NCBI GenBank assembly: GCA_964619785.1
Contig: CAZUGH010000073.1
Span: 1 to 8,850 of the forward strand
Direction of reading: 5' to 3'
DNA: 8,850 bases
Source of the DNA: CAZUGH01 sp964619785
Lineage (GTDB): Bacteria; Bacillota; Clostridia; Lachnospirales; Lachnospiraceae
The notes beneath the pieces are model-generated. The model made no database searches. It had not been told where the DNA came from and saw only the letters and a list, made by a program, of their open reading frames with translations. Within the stretch, counting starts at the first letter, position 1. Every line of letters begins with the position of its first letter. The position numbers were made by a program, and so were the translations under genes. Below, piece after piece: positions 1 through 6,172 of the stretch.

Positions 1-8
1 TACAAAGT

Positions 9-16
9 AAAGGAGG
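9..16 (+). promoter_or_regulatory. Ribosome binding site that fixes a TTG start
   Basis: AAAGGAGG lies 7 nt upstream of the TTG at 24-26. This is close to the ideal anti-16S match and spacing. The nearby ATG at 31 is in another frame, so this site supports TTG as the real start of the first gene. Confidence 0.8.
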
Positions 17-23
17 GGTTCCT

Positions 24-350
24 TTGAAACATGTATATATATATGTGACTGGTTTTTTTCTTTGTATCGCTGTATTTTCTATACTTTTTGGAATTCATTC
101 AAATAATATACAGAAGAGAGAACATGATGTACGCAAGACCTATCAGGACTTGGCAAAAGAGAACCGTTTTTACCTAACTTTTCGAAAGGATGAAGTCGTT
201 GTATATTACAATGACAAAAAAACCATCTTTCAATATACGGGAATTGTTAAGGATTCGCTTCTACAAGAAGAGTGTGACAAATTACAAATCGGGTATTATG
301 TTAAGGATGAGGAGCAATTGTATGGAATACTTGAATGCTATTCTAGTTAA
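24..350 (+). CDS. Small membrane-anchored protein, BofC C-terminal-domain-like
   Basis: This is a 108-residue protein starting with TTG behind a strong ribosome binding site. Residues about 4-24 form one hydrophobic segment, followed by a charged stretch (KREHDVRK, about 31-38). That pattern predicts a single-pass, N-terminally anchored protein with most of its chain outside the membrane. The region from about 49 to 108 (FYLTFRKDEVVVYYNDKKT, then an EEQLYGILECYSS tail) resembles the BofC C-terminal-like domain found in small proteins of Lachnospiraceae. In Bacillus, BofC is a secreted forespore protein that restrains SpoIVB signalling during sporulation; this protein lacks the larger BofC architecture, so a sporulation role is only a guess. 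It precedes the flavoprotein operon and is separated from it by a probable promoter, so the two may be transcribed independently. The family call rests on remembered sequence resemblance and is moderate at best. That it is a real gene is much surer. Confidence 0.7.
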   Translation: MKHVYIYVTGFFLCIAVFSILFGIHSNNIQKREHDVRKTYQDLAKENRFYLTFRKDEVVVYYNDKKTIFQYTGIVKDSLLQEECDKLQIGYYVKDEEQLYGILECYSS

Positions 351-357
351 CTTACTA

Positions 358-387
358 TTGATTCTTGAGGTATGATTGACTTATAAT
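358..387 (+). promoter_or_regulatory. Probable sigma-A promoter for the flavoprotein-proBA operon
   Basis: A -35-like TTGATT (358-363) and a perfect -10 TATAAT (382-387) are 18 nt apart in the 89-nt gap after the first gene. Transcription would start near 394. That would leave the TTG at 395 without a leader, but gives the ATG at 440 a leader of about 45 nt, in agreement with the ribosome binding site there. The -35 box is only a partial match. Confidence 0.6.
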
Positions 388-429
388 AGAACTATTGATG
401 CGAAAACACAGTTTCAACTGTTTCAGAAT

Positions 430-435
430 GGGAGA
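430..435 (+). promoter_or_regulatory. Ribosome binding site deciding the flavoprotein start
   Basis: GGGAGA sits 4 nt before the ATG at 440. No comparable site precedes the in-frame TTG at 395 or ATG at 398. Starting at 440 also puts the FAD-binding strand right at the N-terminus, as is usual for this family. Confidence 0.65.
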
Positions 436-439
436 AAGT

Positions 440-1615
440 ATGATAATTGTTATTGGTGGAGGAGCTGCCGGCATGATGGCAGCAATTATGCTTACCAAGG
501 CGGGGCGCCAGGTAACACTAATTGAGAAGAATAAATCATTGGGGAAAAAACTTGCAGCAACCGGAAATGGAAGATGTAATTATACGAATGCCAAGATGAG
601 TTCAGAATACTATTACGGACAAGATCGAGACAGTATAGCCTGCGTACTAGAACAGTTTGGATATCATGATACAATCCGGCTATTTGAAGAACTAGGAATA
701 TTATCAAGAAGTAAAGATGGATATATATATCCGTATTCGAATCAGGCATCTACCGTTGTAGAACGCCTACGTGATTGTTGTTATGAACAAGGGGTTAAGG
801 TTTGTTTAGAGACAACAGTTTTGCATCTTTCACGTGATGACAGATTCCATGTTATAACTGATCATGGTCATTTTTATGGGGAACAGGTGATTCTTGCTTG
901 TGGTGGCCTTGCATCACAAGAATTAGGCGGAAGTGCCCTTGGGTACGATTTAGCTAAAGAATGTGGTCATCAAGTTAGTCCACTATGGCCTGGCTTGACA
1001 GGGTATATATCAGATGAGAACTGGTTAAAAGCTTTTTCAGGAGTTAGAATTCAGGGAAGCATCTCAATATTGGTAAATGGAAGAGTAATCGCGCGAGAAG
1101 CAGGAGAGATTCAATGTACAAAGCAAGGAATCTCAGGTATACCGGCATTCCAATTATGTCGTCAGGTGGCACAAGCACTTGCTGCCGGCGAACGTGTATC
1201 AGGTATGATTGATTATGTTCCTGTTCTTTCGGAGGAGGAACTTTCACAGTACATAGAACAGAGACGAGAACGATTTACAATGGAGCAGATTGTGAGTGGT
1301 CTAGTGAATGGCAAATGTGTATCGGAAATTATTAAAAGAGGTACAACAGTCAGTCAGATTGTGGATTCATTGAAACATTTTCCATTCTCAATCAAAGACA
1401 CTGCAGGATTTGACAAAGCACAAGTTACAGCAGGTGGTGTGCCACTTACTGAGATTTCATCAGAAACGATGCAGTCTAAACTTATGCCTGGACTTTATAT
1501 AACAGGAGAATTATTAGACGCAGATGGCATCTGTGGTGGATACAATCTGCATTGGGCATGGGCTACAGCAGTAATTGCCGCCAGAGATATAGTTAATGAC
1601 AGGAGAAATAAATGA
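440..1615 (+). CDS. BaiN/HI0933-family FAD-dependent oxidoreductase (YhiN-like)
   Basis: A 391-residue cytoplasmic flavoprotein. The N-terminus MIIVIGGGAAG (residues 1-11) is a Rossmann dinucleotide-binding loop, and E29 at the end of the second strand is placed to hold the ADP ribose of FAD. The stretch GKKLAATGNGRCNYTN (35-50) is the hallmark of the HI0933/TIGR00275 family. Near the C-terminus, GLYITGELLDADGICGGYN (351-369) is the second conserved FAD contact region. Length is normal for the family. The reading frame extends upstream to 395, but the family N-terminus and ribosome binding site favour 440. Members have been called aminoacetone oxidase-like, and BaiN of Clostridium scindens was proposed to act in bile-acid reduction. 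No other bai gene is visible here, so the substrate should be left open. Its stop codon overlaps the next start (ATGA), which implies translational coupling to the second flavoprotein. Confidence 0.92.
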   Translation: MIIVIGGGAAGMMAAIMLTKAGRQVTLIEKNKSLGKKLAATGNGRCNYTNAKMSSEYYYGQDRDSIACVLEQFGYHDTIRLFEELGILSRSKDGYIYPYSNQASTVVERLRDCCYEQGVKVCLETTVLHLSRDDRFHVITDHGHFYGEQVILACGGLASQELGGSALGYDLAKECGHQVSPLWPGLTGYISDENWLKAFSGVRIQGSISILVNGRVIAREAGEIQCTKQGISGIPAFQLCRQVAQALAAGERVSGMIDYVPVLSEEELSQYIEQRRERFTMEQIVSGLVNGKCVSEIIKRGTTVSQIVDSLKHFPFSIKDTAGFDKAQVTAGGVPLTEISSETMQSKLMPGLYITGELLDADGICGGYNLHWAWATAVIAARDIVNDRRNK

Positions 1616-3207
1616 TACAAATCAATCAAATTAAGTTACCAGTTGAACAAAGTGAACAAGCAGATTTAGAGAATGCAATATGCGAGCTATTACATATTAA
1701 TTCATCCAATCTATATTCAGTAAAGATTCTAAAGAGAAGCATTGATGCAAGAAAAAAGCCTAAATTATTTTGGGTCTATCAAGTTGCAATCAAGATTCAT
1801 CATGAGACTGAAGTATTACGGCACTGTCATAGAAATCGGGATATTCAACTATATAAGAAGCCAATACATCTCATGGATCGAATTGAGACGACGAATCACA
1901 AGGAATCAGTTGTGATTATAGGAGCCGGACCCGCGGGATTATTTGCTGCTTATTATGTTGCACTTAGTGGGGCAAAGCCGATTATTCTAGAACGAGGTGC
2001 ATCAGTAGATGAACGGAATGAAGAGATACAGAAGTTTTGGAAGCAGGGTGTACTAAATCCACAGACCAATATTTCATTTGGTGAAGGTGGTGCTGGAACA
2101 TTTTCAGATGGAAAACTCAATACAGGTGCAAAAGACAAATTTGGAAGAATTCGTTTTGTACTTGAAACATTTGTTGAGTGTGGAGCAAATCCAGATATCC
2201 TATATGATGCGAAACCTCATATTGGAACAGATGTATTACAAAATGTAATCAAAAATTTGAGAAAACGAATTGAATCCTTTGGTGGAGAATTTCATTTTCA
2301 TACAAAGGCAATTGCATTTAAGAAAGACAAGAATCAAATAACAGCTATCACGTGTCAACAAGATGATAAACAATGGGATATTGAAGCATCTCATTGTATT
2401 CTTGCCATAGGACATAGTGCTCGTGATACCTTTGAATACTTGTACCAATCAGGTGTTGCGATGGAGCCGAAAGCCTTTGCTGTTGGAGTACGTGTTGAGC
2501 ATTGTCAGGAAGATATTGATCAGATGCAATACGGTAAATCGCGTGAGAATCTACCACCAGCAGACTACAAATGTACGGGTAAAGGCATAGATGACCGTGG
2601 TGTGTATTCATTTTGTATGTGTCCGGGCGGATTTGTAGTGAATGCATCTTCTGAAGAAGGTGGATTGGTTGTAAATGGTATGAGTAATCAAGCCCGTAAT
2701 GAGAAAAATGCCAATAGTGCCATTGTTGTTACGGTTACTCCGGAAGATTTTCCTGATGATACACCACTTGGTGGCGTGGCTTATCAGAGAGAACTTGAAA
2801 AACGTGCATTTTCCTTAGGTAATGGTAAAATTCCAGTACAAAGATTAGAGGATTTCAAAAAAAATATTGCAACAAAACAATTTGGAAGAGTGACACCGAA
2901 CACAAAAGGTGATACAATACTAACCAATATGCGTAATCTGTTCCCAGAATACATCAATGAGTCTCTCATTATGGGGATGGAACAGTTTGGCAGGAGGATG
3001 AAAGGGTTTGATGATGCAGATACACTTTTTGAAGGTGTTGAAACGAGAACATCATCTCCTGTAAGAATATTACGTAATGATGAATTGCAAGCAACATGGC
3101 AGGGACTTTATCCTTGTGGGGAAGGTGCTGGTTATGCAGGTGGAATTATGTCTGCTGCGATGGATGGGCTACGTGTTGCCGAGCAATGTATCAAACAGGT
3201 TAGATAA
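1612..3207 (+). CDS. FAD-dependent dehydrogenase of the COG2509 type
   Basis: A 531-residue protein that starts at ATG in an ATGA overlap with the preceding gene, with AGGAG (1601-1605) 6 nt upstream. Residues 1 to about 95 form a separate N-terminal domain; KRSIDARKKPKLFWVYQV (about 41-58) is a recognisable conserved stretch of this family. The FAD-binding loop VVIIGAGPAGLFAAY follows from residue 100 (GxGxxG at 104-109). Next come ISFGEGGAGTFSDGKLNTG (about 155-173) and, at the C-terminus, GEGAGYAGGIMSAAMDGLRVAE (503 onward), both typical of COG2509 proteins. The family is widespread in Firmicutes and Bacteroidota and has no established substrate; it is predicted to be cytoplasmic. No truncation or missing FAD motif is seen. 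The overlap with a different uncharacterised flavoprotein suggests linked expression, but a shared pathway is only an inference. Confidence 0.9.
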   Translation: MIQINQIKLPVEQSEQADLENAICELLHINSSNLYSVKILKRSIDARKKPKLFWVYQVAIKIHHETEVLRHCHRNRDIQLYKKPIHLMDRIETTNHKESVVIIGAGPAGLFAAYYVALSGAKPIILERGASVDERNEEIQKFWKQGVLNPQTNISFGEGGAGTFSDGKLNTGAKDKFGRIRFVLETFVECGANPDILYDAKPHIGTDVLQNVIKNLRKRIESFGGEFHFHTKAIAFKKDKNQITAITCQQDDKQWDIEASHCILAIGHSARDTFEYLYQSGVAMEPKAFAVGVRVEHCQEDIDQMQYGKSRENLPPADYKCTGKGIDDRGVYSFCMCPGGFVVNASSEEGGLVVNGMSNQARNEKNANSAIVVTVTPEDFPDDTPLGGVAYQRELEKRAFSLGNGKIPVQRLEDFKKNIATKQFGRVTPNTKGDTILTNMRNLFPEYINESLIMGMEQFGRRMKGFDDADTLFEGVETRTSSPVRILRNDELQATWQGLYPCGEGAGYAGGIMSAAMDGLRVAEQCIKQVR

Positions 3208-3220
3208 TGGAGGATAAAAG

Positions 3221-4078
3221 ATGGACCGTAGTATGTTAAAGGATAAAAAGAGAATTGTTGTAAAGGTAGGAACTTCAACGATTACACATGAAGAGACTGG
3301 TCGTCTAGATTTGATAAAATTAGAAAAATTTATTCGTATTTTAACGGATTTGAGAAATCAAGGCAAGGAGATTGTACTCGTTTCATCGGGTGCAATCGGT
3401 GTAGGACGCATGGCACTTGGCTTAAAAGAGAAGCCGAGCGAGCGTAAGACGAAACAGGCCTGTGCAGCGGTTGGTCAAAGTCGATTAATGATGGTATACC
3501 AAAAACTATTTTCTGAATATAATCAGATAACTGCCCAGATATTGATGACAAAGTTTACGATTGTAAATGATATCAGCCGACATAATGCTCAAAATACATT
3601 TAAAGAATTACTTAGCATGGGAGTTATCCCTATTGTAAATGAGAACGATACTGTTGCGACAGATGAGATTGACTTTGGAGATAATGATTCCTTATCAGCT
3701 GTAGTTGCTGCTATCATTGACGCGGATTTATTGGTGTTACTCAGCGATATAGATGGATTGTATACCGATGACCCAAGAAAAAATCCAGATGCTGTTTTGA
3801 TTCCTTATGTTGAGGAAATAACGGATGAACAACTATCAATGGCTAAGGATAGTTCAACATCATGGGGAACTGGTGGTATGACGTCAAAGCTGGTTGCCGC
3901 AGGAATTGCAAATGATGCTGGTGCAGATATGCTAATTATTAATGGTGAGAAAATCACAAATCTAAATAAGGTACTACAAGGACAGCAGATGGGAACACTT
4001 TTTTGTGCTCATAAAACAAAACATTTCCACTTAAAAAACTATCTGAATGGAGAAAGCAATGACAGACGAGAAAATTAA
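3221..4078 (+). CDS. proB: Glutamate 5-kinase, PUA-less form
   Basis: This enzyme phosphorylates L-glutamate with ATP to gamma-glutamyl phosphate, the first and usually feedback-controlled step of proline synthesis. The 285-residue chain is a single amino-acid-kinase domain. Visible motifs are VVKVGTS (13-19), the phosphate-binding SSGAIGVGR (55-63), IVNEND (138-143), FGDNDSLSA (152-160), LSDIDGLYTDDPR (174-186) and the GTGGMTSK segment (216-223). Enterobacterial and Bacillus ProB proteins are about 365-370 residues because of a C-terminal PUA domain. That domain is absent here, and only about 25 basic, weakly structured residues follow the kinase domain. GGAGG (3209-3213) lies 7 nt before the ATG. 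The 3' end overlaps the DUF896 gene by 20 nt, and proA lies two genes downstream, completing the pair. The short form looks intact rather than truncated, since the stop codon leads directly into the next translated gene. Confidence 0.95.
   Translation: MDRSMLKDKKRIVVKVGTSTITHEETGRLDLIKLEKFIRILTDLRNQGKEIVLVSSGAIGVGRMALGLKEKPSERKTKQACAAVGQSRLMMVYQKLFSEYNQITAQILMTKFTIVNDISRHNAQNTFKELLSMGVIPIVNENDTVATDEIDFGDNDSLSAVVAAIIDADLLVLLSDIDGLYTDDPRKNPDAVLIPYVEEITDEQLSMAKDSSTSWGTGGMTSKLVAAGIANDAGADMLIINGEKITNLNKVLQGQQMGTLFCAHKTKHFHLKNYLNGESNDRREN
4049..4052 (+). promoter_or_regulatory. Ribosome binding site inside proB for the DUF896 gene
   Basis: GGAG lies 6 nt before the ATG at 4059. The earlier in-frame ATG at 4047 overlaps this site and has no ribosome binding site of its own, so 4059 is preferred. 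Confidence 0.65.
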
Positions 4079-4271
4079 GCGTATTAATGAGTTATATGCC
4101 AAGAAGAAAGCTGGCACCATCACAGAAGAAGAATTAAAAGAGCAGGCTGTATTACGAGCCGAATATATTGAATCAATCCGTGGAAGCTTGATTAATAACT
4201 TAGAGAATAATGTGTCAATTCAGGAACTTGATGGTTCGATAACAAAGCCAACAAGAAAGGTTAAGCATTAA
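4059..4271 (+). CDS. DUF896 / YnzC-family small protein
   Basis: A 70-residue, highly charged cytoplasmic protein with no membrane segment. It opens MTDEKIKRINELYAKKKAG, then TITEEELKEQAVLRAEYI and IESIRGSLINNLENN. This is the DUF896 pattern: two amphipathic helices (about 2-17 and 21-48) joined by a G-T-I-T turn, then a flexible polar tail. Related YnzC/YnzC-like proteins of Bacillus are small helical-hairpin proteins without a clear biochemical role. It overlaps the proB 3' end by 20 nt and shares its last base with the next start (TAATG), so it is translated as part of the proline operon. That position may reflect only conserved gene order. A start at 4047 would add four residues (MEKA) but is less likely given the ribosome binding site. 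Confidence 0.88.
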   Translation: MTDEKIKRINELYAKKKAGTITEEELKEQAVLRAEYIESIRGSLINNLENNVSIQELDGSITKPTRKVKH

Positions 4272-4828
4272 TGACAAAGCAGCAACAGCGTAAGCTAGCG
4301 CGAGATAATCGAAACCAACTACGAGATATAGAACGTATGGATTTATCAGAACGGATATTTAATCAAGTGATTGATACATCAGCGTACAAATCAAGTTCTT
4401 GTGTTTTATCCTATTCTTCAATTGGCAGCGAAGTGGATACTACATTATTAAATCAACAAATTCTTCTAGATGGCAAATCACTGTATCTTCCAAGAACGGA
4501 TACGGTGAACCATAAGATGGATTTTTATCGTGTCACTGATTTAACGACACTTTTGCCAGGTTACCAAGGAATCTTAGAACCGTGTGAGGAGGCATGTCGT
4601 TACGAGGAGACCTCTTCATGCTTAATGGTCGTTCCGGGTTTGGCATTTGACAAAAGGTGTTATCGTATGGGGTATGGTGGTGGCTATTATGATAGGTATT
4701 TAGAAGCGTACTACCATGGATTCACCATGCAGATTGCATTTTCTATACAAGAACAAGATTGTATTCAAATTGATTCTCATGACCAAAAGATGGATTGTGT
4801 TATAACAGAATCTGGTATTTATAAATAA
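4271..4828 (+). CDS. 5-formyltetrahydrofolate cyclo-ligase (5,10-methenyl-THF synthetase)
   Basis: This enzyme converts 5-formyl-THF plus ATP to 5,10-methenyl-THF, returning a storage or inhibitory folate to the one-carbon pool. At 185 residues it is the normal family length. The N-terminus TKQQQRKLARDNRNQL carries the basic residues expected at the nucleotide/substrate site. The mid-region SYSSIGSEVDT (about 47-57) matches the family pattern. The decisive signature is VPGLAFDKRCYRMGYGGG (121-138) followed by YYDRYL (139-144), the ATP and metal-binding loop. The start shares one base with the preceding stop. The only nearby Shine-Dalgarno-like sequence is GAAAGG (4255-4260), 10 nt upstream, so translation is probably coupled to the DUF896 gene. 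Homologues are named ygfA, yqgN or fthC in different species. There is no direct biochemical link to its proline-pathway neighbours. Confidence 0.94.
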   Translation: MTKQQQRKLARDNRNQLRDIERMDLSERIFNQVIDTSAYKSSSCVLSYSSIGSEVDTTLLNQQILLDGKSLYLPRTDTVNHKMDFYRVTDLTTLLPGYQGILEPCEEACRYEETSSCLMVVPGLAFDKRCYRMGYGGGYYDRYLEAYYHGFTMQIAFSIQEQDCIQIDSHDQKMDCVITESGIYK

Positions 4829-4851
4829 CATTGCGAAAGGATGGATGAATC

Positions 4852-6096
4852 ATGCAATATTTAAACGAAATTGGAGAAAAAGCTTGTGCAGCGAAGATGG
4901 TATTGAATCGTCTTGGTACAACAAAGAAAAACGAAGCACTTGAGAAGGTGGCTCATGAGCTTGTCGCGCAGGCGGATAAAATGATTCAGGCCAATCAGAA
5001 AGATGTTGCCATAGCAAAAGAAAATGGCATGAAAGAATCTTTGATTGATCGCTTAACACTTACAACACAACGTATTCAAGGTATGGCAGAAGGACTCCTG
5101 CAGATTGTCACGCTAGATGATCCAATTAACGAAGTACTTTCAATGAAGACAAGACCAAATGGTCTACAAATCGGACAGAAGAGAGTTCCCATGGGTGTTA
5201 TTGGTATTATTTACGAATCTAGACCAAATGTAACAGCCGATGCTTTTGGCTTATGCTTTAAAACTGGTAATGCAACGATTTTGCGTGGCGGAAGTGATGC
5301 AATTCACTCAAATACAGCAATTGTAGCTGTAATTCAAAGTGCATTGACATCTTGTGGACTACCAAAAGAGTGTATTCAGTTACTTGAAGATACATCAAGA
5401 GAAACAGCGAAAGAATTTATGCGCTTAAATCAATATGTAGACGTCTTGATTCCTCGTGGTGGAGCAGGATTAATCCATACTGTTGTCGAGCAAAGCACAA
5501 TACCTGTCATTGAGACAGGTACAGGTAACTGTCATGTTTATGTTGATTCTTATGCGGATGTGAATATGGCAAAAGAGATTATTTTCAATGCCAAGACACA
5601 ACGACTCGGTGTATGTAATGCTTGCGAATCTTTAGTCATACATAATGATATTGCCGCGCGAGCGATTCCGGTTATTTGTTCTAAGCTAAAAGAAAAGAAT
5701 GTTCGTATTCGTGGGGATGAGCGAGCGAGACAGTATTTTCTCATGGAAGAAGCAACCGAAGAAGATTATGGAACGGAATATCTAGATGCAATCATTTCTG
5801 TCAAGGTGGTAGATACGATTGATGAAGCGATTGCACATATTAACAAGTATAATACGAAGCATTCTGAGAGTATCATTACGGAGCATTATCAGAATGCACA
5901 GAAGTTTTTGGATGAAATCGACGCTGCATGTGTCTATGTCAATGCATCAACACGTTTTACGGATGGTTTTGAATTTGGTTTTGGTGCAGAGATTGGTATC
6001 AGCACGCAAAAGCTACATGCTAGGGGTCCAATGGGACTATTGGCACTAACAACAACAAAGTACATTATCCTTGGAAATGGTCAGGTACGTCCTTGA
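4852..6096 (+). CDS. proA: Glutamate-5-semialdehyde dehydrogenase (gamma-glutamyl phosphate reductase)
   Basis: This NADPH-dependent enzyme reduces gamma-glutamyl phosphate to glutamate 5-semialdehyde, the second step of proline synthesis. At 414 residues it is full length. The aldehyde-dehydrogenase-fold motifs are in order: VIGIIYESRPNVTADAFG (116-133) and FKTGNATILRGGSDA (136-150) for the cofactor site; VDVLIPRGGAGLI (about 197-209); the catalytic region RLGVCNACES with nucleophile C255; and the C-terminal FGFGAEIGISTQKLHARGPM (375-394). AAAGGATGG (4836-4844) lies 7 nt upstream of the ATG. The 23-nt gap from the cyclo-ligase gene has no terminator, so it belongs to the same transcript as proB. 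The -35 box of the alaS promoter overlaps its stop codon. ProA and ProB act on an unstable acyl-phosphate and are thought to associate. Confidence 0.96.
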   Translation: MQYLNEIGEKACAAKMVLNRLGTTKKNEALEKVAHELVAQADKMIQANQKDVAIAKENGMKESLIDRLTLTTQRIQGMAEGLLQIVTLDDPINEVLSMKTRPNGLQIGQKRVPMGVIGIIYESRPNVTADAFGLCFKTGNATILRGGSDAIHSNTAIVAVIQSALTSCGLPKECIQLLEDTSRETAKEFMRLNQYVDVLIPRGGAGLIHTVVEQSTIPVIETGTGNCHVYVDSYADVNMAKEIIFNAKTQRLGVCNACESLVIHNDIAARAIPVICSKLKEKNVRIRGDERARQYFLMEEATEEDYGTEYLDAIISVKVVDTIDEAIAHINKYNTKHSESIITEHYQNAQKFLDEIDAACVYVNASTRFTDGFEFGFGAEIGISTQKLHARGPMGLLALTTTKYIILGNGQVRP

Positions 6097-6122
6097 CAAA
6101 GGAATATACTATCTTTTATAAT
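6093..6122 (+). promoter_or_regulatory. Consensus sigma-A promoter for alaS
   Basis: TTGACA (6093-6098) and TATAAT (6117-6122) both match consensus perfectly, with an 18-nt spacer. The -35 box overlaps the proA stop codon (TGA, 6094-6096). The predicted start near 6129 gives a leader of about 44 nt before the GTG at 6173. Confidence 0.85.
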
Positions 6123-6139
6123 AAGTTGTTAATAAACGA

Positions 6140-6155
6140 TGTCACGCTAGTGACA
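6140..6155 (+). repeat. Perfect palindrome in the alaS leader
   Basis: TGTCAC-GCTA-GTGACA is a 6-bp perfect inverted repeat around a 4-nt loop, between the predicted transcription start and the alaS ribosome binding site (4 nt before GGAGG). It has no T tract, so it is not an intrinsic terminator. It could be a protein operator or a short 5' leader hairpin; which one cannot be told from sequence. Confidence 0.6.
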
Positions 6156-6159
6156 GGAT

Positions 6160-6164
6160 GGAGG
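6160..6164 (+). promoter_or_regulatory. Ribosome binding site that selects the GTG start of alaS
   Basis: GGAGG lies 8 nt before the GTG at 6173. The in-frame ATG at 6158 overlaps this site and has only AGG directly against it, which is too close to serve as a ribosome binding site. Confidence 0.75.
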
Positions 6165-6172
6165 AACATAAA

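Noticed and set aside
190..375. A 61-residue + strand open frame overlapping the first gene and the following gap
   Set aside because: It overlaps the BofC-like gene in another frame and has no ribosome binding site or family resemblance.
2348..2647. A 99-residue open frame on the minus strand inside the COG2509 flavoprotein gene
   Set aside because: It is fully antisense to a well-conserved coding region, has no recognisable domain and composition typical of a shadow frame.
4795..4825. A possible promoter before proA (TTGTGT, 19 nt, TATAAA)
   Set aside because: The -35 match and spacing are weak and it lies inside the cyclo-ligase coding end. AT-rich coding DNA gives such matches by chance, and proA is well placed for operon transcription.
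6140..6155. An intrinsic terminator between proA and alaS
   Set aside because: The stem is only 6 bp and is followed by AGGATGGAGG rather than a T run. It lies downstream of the alaS promoter, so it is not a proA terminator.
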